Shown one piece after another: positions 1 to 5,490 of a stretch of DNA of 5,490 nucleotides. The position numbers were made by a program, and so were the translations under genes. Location: NCBI GenBank assembly GCA_036258555.1, contig DATADL010000111.1, positions 1 to 5,490 of the forward strand, given 5' to 3'. Below the pieces are notes generated by a model that searched no databases, was not told the origin of the DNA, and saw nothing but the letters and a program-made list of their open reading frames with translations. The stretch comes from JALZEG01 sp036258555 (GTDB lineage: Bacteria; Actinomycetota; CADDZG01; WHSQ01). Each line of letters begins with the position of its first letter. Position 1 is the first letter of the stretch.

Positions 1-1158
1 CCGAAGGACGTCTTCCCGAAGTACGTCGTCGTGAACCACGACGAGGGCGAGCCCGGGACGTTCAAGGACCGCGAGCTGGCGGAGCTCGACCCGCACCAGC
101 TGCTCGAGGGGATCATCATCGCCGCCTGGGCGAACCAGGCCTCGAAGGCTTTCATCTACTGCCGCGGCGAGTTCGCGCTCGGCGCGCGGCGTATGGACCG
201 GGCCTTGAACGAGGCGTGCGACCGCGGCTTCCTCGGCAAGGGCATCTTCGGGTCGGATTACGACCTCGACATCGTGCTGCACCGCGGCGCCGGCGCCTAC
301 ATCTGCGGCGAGGAGTCGGCGTTGCTGGACTCCCTGGAGGGATACCGCGGCCAGCCGCGGCTCCGGCCCCCGTTCCCCGCCGTCAAGGGTCTCTACGGCC
401 AGCCCACGGTGATCAACAACACCGAGACGCTCTCGACGCTGCCGGCGATCGTCGCCAAGGGTCCCGAGTGGTTCAAGCAGTGGGGGACCGAGAAGTCGCC
501 CGGTACCAAGATGCTGTCGGTCTCGGGGCACGTGCAGAAGCCGGGCAACTACGAGGTCCCCCTCGGCACGTCGCTCGCGCACGTCCTGGACCTCGCGGGC
601 GGGCTCTTCCCGGGACGCGCGCTGAAGGCCGTCATCCCCGGCGGCGCGAGCGCGCCGCTGCTGACGACGACCGACATCGCGATGGACTTCGAGGCGCTCA
701 AGGAAGCGGGGACGATGCTCGGGTCGGGCGCGGTCGTGTTCATGGACGACACCACGTGCATGGTGCGCAACGCGCTCGTCACCACGGAGTTCTTCGCCCA
801 CGAGTCGTGCGGCAAGTGCACGCCGTGCCGCGAGGGGACGTGGTGGGCGGTCAAGGTGCTCGAGCGCCTCGAGCACGGCGAGGGACGTCCCGAGGACATG
901 GACCTCCTGCTCGACATCTGCAACGGCATCGACGGGCGGAGCTTCTGCCCCCTCGGCGACGCGGCGTCGTGGGCGCTCCGGTCGAACGTGAAGCTCTTCC
1001 GCGAGGAGTTCGAGGAGCACGTGTCGCAGGGCCGCTGCCCGTTCGGCGACGACCACCGGATGCTCGTAGGCGCGCGGCAGTCCGGAACCGGTCTGGGTGA
1101 AGCCGGGATCGAATCGCAGCCCTCTTCGGGGATCTGGAGCGACGAATGGGAGAAGTAG
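1..1158 (+). CDS. nuoF: NADH-quinone oxidoreductase subunit F (NuoF), 5' end outside window
   Basis: NuoF (51 kDa subunit) binds NADH and FMN and carries the 4Fe-4S cluster N3 at the cytoplasmic tip of complex I. The frame is open from base 1 (PKDVFPKYVVVN) through to TAG at 1156-1158, giving 385 visible residues. NuoF is usually about 430-445, so roughly the first 50-80 residues, including the Gly-rich FMN loop, lie upstream; the GTG at 31 is internal and not the start. Visible in order: the FMN-site motif NHDEGEPGTFKDR (residues 12-24), the nucleotide-fold motif RGAGAYICGEES (95-106) followed by LEGYRGQPRLRPPFPA, an SLBB-like segment (about 170-225), and the N3 ligands Cys270, Cys273, Cys276 (ESCGKCTPCREG) and Cys316 (SFCPLGD). 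The spacing C-x2-C-x2-C-x39-C fits the family. A hydrophilic tail follows, with a CPF motif resembling actinobacterial NuoF as I recall it. His13 replaces the usual Ala of the NADE motif. The last 13 bases overlap nuoG. Identity is near certain. Confidence 0.97.
   Translation, partial: PKDVFPKYVVVNHDEGEPGTFKDRELAELDPHQLLEGIIIAAWANQASKAFIYCRGEFALGARRMDRALNEACDRGFLGKGIFGSDYDLDIVLHRGAGAYICGEESALLDSLEGYRGQPRLRPPFPAVKGLYGQPTVINNTETLSTLPAIVAKGPEWFKQWGTEKSPGTKMLSVSGHVQKPGNYEVPLGTSLAHVLDLAGGLFPGRALKAVIPGGASAPLLTTTDIAMDFEALKEAGTMLGSGAVVFMDDTTCMVRNALVTTEFFAHESCGKCTPCREGTWWAVKVLERLEHGEGRPEDMDLLLDICNGIDGRSFCPLGDAASWALRSNVKLFREEFEEHVSQGRCPFGDDHRMLVGARQSGTGLGEAGIESQPSSGIWSDEWEK
1136..1139 (+). promoter_or_regulatory. 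Ribosome binding site of nuoG
   Basis: GGAG lies six bases before the ATG at 1146, inside the last codons of nuoF. It supports that ATG as the nuoG start. The N-terminus it gives (MGEVANVTINGREV) leads directly into the first beta strand of the 2Fe-2S ferredoxin fold, as expected. Confidence 0.65.
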
Positions 1159-3674
1159 CCAACGTCACGATCAACGGGCGCGAGGTCCAGACCGAGAAGG
1201 GCCGCCTGCTGATCGACGTCGCCGAGGAGATGGGGATCTTCGTCCCGCGCTTCTGCTACCACCCCGGCATGAAGTCCGTCGCGGTGTGCCGCATGTGCCT
1301 CGTCAAGGTCGAGGGTCAGAACAAGCTGCTGCCCGCGTGCGCGACGCCGGTCGCCGACGGGATGAACGTGAACACGGTCGACGAGGAGGCCGTCGACGCC
1401 CAGGAGGGGATGCTCGAGTTCCTGCTGATCAACCACCCGCTCGACTGCCCGATCTGCGACCGCGCCGGCGAGTGCCCGCTGCAGGACCAGACCTATGCGC
1501 ACGGGCCGGGGTCGAGCCGCTACGTCGAGCCGAAGCGGACCTACGAGAAGGCGCTCGAGATCTCCGAGCTCGTCGTGCTCGACCGGGAGCGGTGCGTCCT
1601 GTGCTGGCGCTGCGTCCGGTTCTGCGAGGAGATCGCGGGCGACCAGTTCATCCAGCTCGTGGACAGGGGGGCCGGGACGCAGATCCTGACGTTCTCGGAC
1701 GAGCCGTTCGACAGCTACTTCTCGGGCAACACCGTCCAGATCTGCCCCGTCGGGGCGCTGCTCTCGCGGCCCTACCGCTTCGTGTCGCGGCCCTGGGACC
1801 TCGACACCTCTCCCAGCGTCTGCAGCTACTGCGCGGTCGGCTGCCCGATAAGCAACGAAGAGCGGTCCGACAAGCTCGTGCGCTGCCAGGCGATGCCGAA
1901 CGAGAACGTCAACGACTTCTGGGTGTGCGACAAGGGGCGCTACGGCTTCCACTACGTGAACTCGGAGGACCGGCTCGAGACCCCGCTCGTCCGCAACGCC
2001 GCGGGTGAGTTCGAGCCGGCGGGGTGGGGGCCGGCGGTGCAGAAGGTCGCCGGCGCGGTGAAGGACAAGCGCGTCGGCGTGATCGCGGGCGGACACCTCA
2101 CGACGGAGGACGCCTACGCGATCGCCCGGCTCGCGCGCAAGGAGCTGAAGACGAAGGACGTCGACTCGCGCTTGCAGGACGACGGGGCTCCGTACGAGCT
2201 CGCGCTCAGGCTGCACGGCGCAGCGGGCTCGTCTGCGGAGATGCGCGACCTCGAGGCCGCCCGCAGCATCGTGTGGATCGGCCCCGACCCCAAGGAGACG
2301 CTCCCGGTCCTGTACCTCCGCCTGCGCAAGGCCGTGCGGGAGTGCAACGTGAAGCTGACGGTCATAGGCCCGCGCCGGATCTCGCTCGACGACTTCGCGA
2401 CGCACTCGGTGCGCACGGATCCGGGCCGCGCAGCCGACGCCGTGCGGACGATCACCGGGGACCCCGAGGCCGCGACCGACCTGGGCGGCCCGATGGTCGT
2501 GTGCTGGGGTCCGTCGTCGCCCGGCGTCGACGAGAGCGAGACGTTCCTGGCGGCGACCGACCTCGCGCTCGCCAAGGAAGCGAAGCTGCTGGTCTGCCCG
2601 CCGCACGCCGGGTCGCAGGGGATGATCGACATGGGCGTGCACCCCGGGCTGGAGCCGGGGTACAAGGTCGTGAAGGAGCCCGGCCGATCCACGCGCGAGA
2701 TGCTCGAAGCGGCCGCCGCCGGCGAGCTCGATGCCCTGCTGGTATTCGGCGCCGACCTGGTCACCGACTTCCCCGACGGCGCGCTCGCGCGCAAGGCGCT
2801 GGAGACGGTCGGGTTCTCCGCCGTCGTCGAGCTGTTCCCGACGGAGACCGCGCTGCTGGCAGACGTGGTGCTCCCGAGCACCGCCTACGCCGAGCGCGAG
2901 GGAACGCTCGTCAACCTGGAGCGCAGGATCCAGAAGCTCGAGCCGCTCCTGGCCGCGCGCGGGAGCTCCCTCGAGCCGTGGCGCATCTGTGCCCGGATCG
3001 CCGCCGCTCTCGGGTCGGACTGGAAGCTCGCCGGCTTCGACGACGTGTGGAAAGAGATCAGGAAGGCCAGCAAGCCGCACAAGAACGTCGACGTCTCGGA
3101 CCTGACGAAGCCCCTGGAGGCGCCCGCGCCGCAGGCCGAGTCGCCGTGGACGACGGATCCGAGCCGCGGCGCGGCGATGACGCACGGGCCCGGCGGCCGG
3201 TATCCGAAGGGGCACCGGGCCGGCGCTCCGTTCCACACCGGCCAGAACTGGCCGCTGTCGTGGGAGCTGCGGGCGTTCGAAGCCAAGCAGCGGCCGGGGA
3301 TCGTCCCGGAGCCCGCCGACAAGCCGGGGATCAAGGAGAAGCCCGAGTATCTCCGCAGGCGCGAGTCGGTGGGGTTCCGGCTCTACACGGGGCGGATGAT
3401 CTACGACGCCGGCGCGATGGTGTCGAGGACGAGAGCGCTGCGGTCGCTGGCGAAGACGCCGTTCGTCGAGATGAACGACCGTGACGTGAAGGAGCTGGGC
3501 CTCGCGGACGGCGACGAGGTCGTCGTCTCCGGGAACGGCGCGGAGCTCACGCTCCCGCTGCGCATCGGAGACGTGGCGCAAGGTGCGGTGTTCCTGCCGT
3601 TCGACCAGCCCGGAGCGCGCGCGAACGCGCTGATCGGGGGCCGAGACCCCTACGTGCAGGTGAGAGCCAGATGA
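1146..3674 (+). CDS. nuoG: NADH-quinone oxidoreductase subunit G (NuoG)
   Basis: NuoG (75 kDa subunit) is the electron-wire scaffold of the peripheral arm. At 842 residues it is somewhat longer than the Thermus Nqo3 (about 780) and close to actinobacterial forms. The N-terminal 2Fe-2S domain has N1b ligands Cys37, Cys48, Cys51 and Cys65. N5 is ligated by His97, Cys101, Cys104 and Cys110 (HPLDCPICDRAGEC), the characteristic His-ligated cluster. N4 uses Cys150, Cys153, Cys156 and Cys200 (ICPVGAL). A further set, Cys226-x2-Cys229-x3-Cys233-x27-Cys261, matches the off-path cluster N7 present in E. coli, Thermus and mycobacteria. Residues from about 265 to 640 form the degenerate molybdopterin-oxidoreductase-like domain (for example VLPSTAYAEREGTLVN). 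A Pro/Gly/Lys-rich linker of about 100 residues follows, then a C-terminal molydopterin-dinucleotide-binding-like barrel (about 746-842). The family retains this fold without known molybdenum catalysis. The start overlaps nuoF by 13 bases, and the TGA at 3672-3674 overlaps the nuoH ATG. Confidence 0.97.
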   Translation: MGEVANVTINGREVQTEKGRLLIDVAEEMGIFVPRFCYHPGMKSVAVCRMCLVKVEGQNKLLPACATPVADGMNVNTVDEEAVDAQEGMLEFLLINHPLDCPICDRAGECPLQDQTYAHGPGSSRYVEPKRTYEKALEISELVVLDRERCVLCWRCVRFCEEIAGDQFIQLVDRGAGTQILTFSDEPFDSYFSGNTVQICPVGALLSRPYRFVSRPWDLDTSPSVCSYCAVGCPISNEERSDKLVRCQAMPNENVNDFWVCDKGRYGFHYVNSEDRLETPLVRNAAGEFEPAGWGPAVQKVAGAVKDKRVGVIAGGHLTTEDAYAIARLARKELKTKDVDSRLQDDGAPYELALRLHGAAGSSAEMRDLEAARSIVWIGPDPKETLPVLYLRLRKAVRECNVKLTVIGPRRISLDDFATHSVRTDPGRAADAVRTITGDPEAATDLGGPMVVCWGPSSPGVDESETFLAATDLALAKEAKLLVCPPHAGSQGMIDMGVHPGLEPGYKVVKEPGRSTREMLEAAAAGELDALLVFGADLVTDFPDGALARKALETVGFSAVVELFPTETALLADVVLPSTAYAEREGTLVNLERRIQKLEPLLAARGSSLEPWRICARIAAALGSDWKLAGFDDVWKEIRKASKPHKNVDVSDLTKPLEAPAPQAESPWTTDPSRGAAMTHGPGGRYPKGHRAGAPFHTGQNWPLSWELRAFEAKQRPGIVPEPADKPGIKEKPEYLRRRESVGFRLYTGRMIYDAGAMVSRTRALRSLAKTPFVEMNDRDVKELGLADGDEVVVSGNGAELTLPLRIGDVAQGAVFLPFDQPGARANALIGGRDPYVQVRAR
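3658..3663 (+). promoter_or_regulatory. Ribosome binding site of nuoH
   Basis: AGGTGA sits seven bases before the ATG at 3671, within the final codons of nuoG. Together with the ATGA stop/start overlap it fixes the nuoH start and suggests coupled translation by ribosomes finishing nuoG. Confidence 0.65.
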
Positions 3675-4918
3675 GCGAGCTCTGGCACGACGTCACGTCG
3701 TTCCCGGTCGTCGTGGCGGCGATCAAGGTCGTGGTCGCGTTCCTCGCGCTGCTGCTGACGACGCTGCTGGTGATCTGGGCGGAGCGCAAGATCCTCGCGG
3801 ACATGCAGGCGCGCGTCGGGCCCAACCGGTGGGGGCCGTTCGGGCTCCTGCAGACGCTCGCCGACGGGATCAAGCTGTTCTTCAAGGAGGACTTCCGGCC
3901 GGCGAAGGCCGATCGCTGGACCTACGCGCTGGCGCCGTTGTTCGCGATGGTCCCGTCGTTCCTCGCGTTCGCGGTGATCCCGGTCGGCGACACGGTCACG
4001 TCCGGTGACCGCGAGGTGGGGCTCATCGTGAGCGACCTCGACATCGGGATCCTGTACTTCCTCGCGATGGGATCGCTCGGCGTGTACGGGATCGTCCTCG
4101 CGGGATGGGCGTCGGGGTCGAAGTACCCGCTGCTGGGAGGCATCCGCTCTAGCGCGCAGATGATCTCGTACGAGATCGCGCTCGGGCTCTCGCTCGTCCC
4201 GATCGCGCTGGCCGCCGGCACGATGTCGACGGTCGACATCGTCGGGATCCAGTCGACGCCCCGCACCGACGTCACGTTCTTCGACGGCGTCCCGGTCCTC
4301 GAGAGCGTCGCGAACTTCTTCGAGTTCGTGCCGAACTGGTACATCCTCTCGCAGTGGCCGGCGTTCCTGATCTTCCTCGTCGCCGGCATCGCCGAGACGA
4401 ACCGCGCGCCGTTCGACCTCCCCGAGGCGGAGACCGAGCTCGTCGCCGGGTTCCACACGGAGTACTCGGGGATCCGCTTCGCGATGTTCTTCCTCGGCGA
4501 GTACATCCACGTCGTCGTGATCTCGGCGATGGCGGTCACGCTGTTCTTCGGAGGCTGGCACGGCCCGGTCTTCGGCTTCCTGCCGTGGGTCTGGCCGCTC
4601 CTGTGGTTCACGATCAAGACCACGCTGTTCATCTACCTCTTCGTGTGGCTGCGCGCGACGCTGCCGAGGCTCCGGTACGACCGGCTCATGTGGCTGGGTT
4701 GGAAGCGCCTGATCCCGGCGGCCCTCGTGTGGATCATGGTCACCGCGGTCTTCAACACCGCCGAGCTGTCCCGCAACGTGCGCATGGCGGTGTTCGGGGC
4801 CGCCGCCCTGCTCGTGCTCGTGTGGGCCGGCCGCGGCGATCCGCGGCTCAGGGACCTGATGGAGTCGCGCCGGCGCTCGGCGTCCGGTGGAAGGGCGGTG
4901 ACGCGTGGCACTGCCTGA
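3671..4918 (+). CDS. nuoH: NADH-quinone oxidoreductase subunit H (NuoH)
   Basis: NuoH (ND1 homologue) is the membrane subunit at the heel of complex I; with NuoB and NuoD it forms the quinone cavity and links quinone reduction to proton pumping. The product has 415 residues against about 325 in E. coli. Hydrophobic segments lie at roughly 13-36, 84-106, 125-147, 163-183, 223-242, 268-293, 306-330, 347-364 and 370-387: the eight core helices plus a probable ninth. Family signatures are AERKILADMQARVGPNRWGP (37-56), the GWASGSKYPLLGGIRSSAQ loop (145-163), and the acidic cytoplasmic loop ETNRAPFDLPEAETEL (242-257) followed by EYSG (264-267), which supplies the Asp and Glu residues lining the quinone/proton path. 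The loop between helices 4 and 5 (about 186-222) is some 20 residues longer than in E. coli. The C-terminus (388-415) is Arg-rich and hydrophilic. The ATG overlaps the nuoG stop by four bases and the 3' end overlaps nuoI by 14. Confidence 0.97.
   Translation: MSELWHDVTSFPVVVAAIKVVVAFLALLLTTLLVIWAERKILADMQARVGPNRWGPFGLLQTLADGIKLFFKEDFRPAKADRWTYALAPLFAMVPSFLAFAVIPVGDTVTSGDREVGLIVSDLDIGILYFLAMGSLGVYGIVLAGWASGSKYPLLGGIRSSAQMISYEIALGLSLVPIALAAGTMSTVDIVGIQSTPRTDVTFFDGVPVLESVANFFEFVPNWYILSQWPAFLIFLVAGIAETNRAPFDLPEAETELVAGFHTEYSGIRFAMFFLGEYIHVVVISAMAVTLFFGGWHGPVFGFLPWVWPLLWFTIKTTLFIYLFVWLRATLPRLRYDRLMWLGWKRLIPAALVWIMVTAVFNTAELSRNVRMAVFGAAALLVLVWAGRGDPRLRDLMESRRRSASGGRAVTRGTA
4889..4900 (+). promoter_or_regulatory. 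Probable ribosome binding region of nuoI
   Basis: The purine-rich stretch GGAAGGGCGGTG precedes the GTG at 4905. GGAAGG is ten bases away, slightly long, and the nearer GGTG is four bases away, so the exact anti-16S pairing is uncertain. An in-frame TGA at 4899-4901 shows that nuoI cannot start further upstream. Confidence 0.45.
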
Positions 4919-5490
4919 GATCGCCCGCGGCATGTTCGTCGTCATCCGCAACGTGTTCCGGCGCAAGGAGACGGTCGCGTACCCCGAGGTGAGGCGCCAG
5001 CCGTTCCCGCGCTACCGCGGCCGTCACATCCTCGACCGCCATCCGGACGGTCTCGAGAAGTGCATCGGGTGCGAGCTCTGCGCCGGGGCGTGTCCGGCCG
5101 ACGCCATCCAGGTCGTGGGGGCCGAGAACACGCCGGAGGCCCGCTTCTCGCCCGGCGAGCGGTACGCGCAGATCTACCAGATCAACTATCTGCGCTGCAT
5201 CTTCTGCGGGTTGTGCGTCGAGGCGTGCCCGACGGAGGCCCTGCTGATGACGACGGAGTACGAGCTGTCGGGCGACTCGCGCGAGGCGCTGATCTACACG
5301 AAGGAGCAGCTGATCGTCGACGAGCCGATCGTGCGGCACTGGGAGACGCGCACGGAGGTCCCGCCGGAGGGACGACTCGACGCCGACCCGGTGGCGAGCC
5401 GCAGCGCCCGCGGGGACTCCGGCGGCGCGCCGGGCGCCGTGCACCCGAACGACAAGGCGATCATCCTGAACCCGTCGGGCAAGGCGAGCC
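4905..5490 (+). CDS. nuoI: NADH-quinone oxidoreductase subunit I (NuoI), 3' end outside window
   Basis: NuoI (TYKY/23 kDa subunit) is an 8Fe ferredoxin-type protein carrying clusters N6a and N6b, which pass electrons from NuoG to NuoB (N2). The frame is open from GTG 4905 to the window end: 195 codons and one extra base. An in-frame TGA at 4899-4901 limits the start to GTG 4905 or ATG 4932. GTG is preferred because it retains the amphipathic N-terminus (ALPEIARGMFVVIRNVFRRKE) seen in the family. Conserved YPE (26-28) and RYRGRHILDRHPDG (36-49) precede the clusters. N6a ligands are Cys53, Cys56, Cys59 and Cys108; N6b ligands are Cys98, Cys101, Cys104 and Cys63, from the motifs CIGCELCAGACP and CIFCGLCVEACP. 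FSPGERY and QINYLRC between them are typical, and the overall core recalls actinobacterial NuoI. The core ends near residue 150, after which a hydrophilic tail rich in Gly, Ala, Asp, Arg and Pro continues without a stop. It overlaps nuoH by 14 bases. Confidence 0.96.
   Translation, partial: MALPEIARGMFVVIRNVFRRKETVAYPEVRRQPFPRYRGRHILDRHPDGLEKCIGCELCAGACPADAIQVVGAENTPEARFSPGERYAQIYQINYLRCIFCGLCVEACPTEALLMTTEYELSGDSREALIYTKEQLIVDEPIVRHWETRTEVPPEGRLDADPVASRSARGDSGGAPGAVHPNDKAIILNPSGKAS

Noticed and set aside
31..33. GTG at 31 as the nuoF start
   Set aside because: The same frame is open to base 1 and encodes the conserved KYVVVN lead-in to the FMN-site motif. A start here would remove the flavin-binding loop, so the gene is simply cut by the window edge.
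2024..3484. A 486-codon + strand frame inside nuoG
   Set aside because: It is a +1-type shadow, almost entirely Arg, Ala, Gly and Pro, while the overlapping NuoG frame has clear family motifs throughout.
549..3581. A 1010-codon open frame on the minus strand spanning nuoF and nuoG
   Set aside because: Its product is Arg, Leu, Val and Asp-rich with no recognisable domain, and it lies wholly antisense to two strongly conserved genes. Long antisense open frames are expected in GC-rich DNA, where stop codons are rare opposite G/C-ending codons.
2400..3674. Possibility that the gene at 1146 is a formate dehydrogenase or NAD-dependent hydrogenase subunit rather than NuoG
   Set aside because: The His-ligated N5 motif and N7 set are also found in related enzymes, but the Cys or Sec active-site signature of formate dehydrogenase was not seen, and the flanking nuoF, nuoH and nuoI in canonical order settle it as complex I.
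4932..4934. ATG at 4932 as the nuoI start
   Set aside because: It would drop nine residues of the usual NuoI N-terminus and has no better ribosome binding site. The GTG at 4905 fits the overlapping-gene pattern, though ATG 4932 cannot be excluded.
3650..4966. A 438-codon open frame on the minus strand opposite nuoH
   Set aside because: The translation is highly charged (Arg, Asp, Glu, His) low-complexity sequence, typical of an antisense shadow of a membrane-protein gene. No motif or plausible operon context was seen.

Overview
The window is a contiguous, gap-free piece of a respiratory complex I (NADH:quinone oxidoreductase, nuo) operon. All genes lie on the + strand: the 3' part of nuoF (1-1158), complete nuoG (1146-3674), complete nuoH (3671-4918) and the 5' part of nuoI (4905 to the window end). 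No non-coding stretch exceeds a few bases and every junction is an overlap (13, 4 and 14 bases), so the genes look co-transcribed and translationally coupled. No promoter, terminator, RNA gene, mobile element, repeat array or CRISPR was seen.

The DNA is very GC-rich with strong G/C preference at third codon positions. Several details recall the actinobacterial (Mycobacterium-type) enzyme: the CPF motif near the NuoF C-terminus, the NuoG N7 cysteine set, a NuoH longer than the proteobacterial one with an apparent extra C-terminal helix, and the NuoI core sequence with an extended hydrophilic tail. An uncultured or deep-branching member of Actinomycetota is my best guess. This comes from remembered family sequences, not a search, and some residues (for example NHDEGEPG in NuoF) differ from the actinobacterial sequences I recall.

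Functionally, NuoF oxidises NADH with FMN and passes electrons to cluster N3. NuoG carries N1b, N4, N5 and the off-path N7. NuoI carries N6a and N6b and hands electrons on towards N2 and quinone. NuoH is the membrane subunit that forms the quinone chamber and the first part of the proton-translocation path. All ligands expected for the visible clusters are present, so the enzyme appears intact and functional. The gene order F-G-H-I is the standard one; nuoE (and probably nuoA-D) would be expected upstream and nuoJ-N downstream.

I found no undescribed system here. The points worth a second look are modest: lineage-specific tails, linkers and insertions on the conserved subunits, and one unusual residue in the NuoF FMN-site motif. 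The long open frames on the minus strand are best explained as GC-rich shadows.
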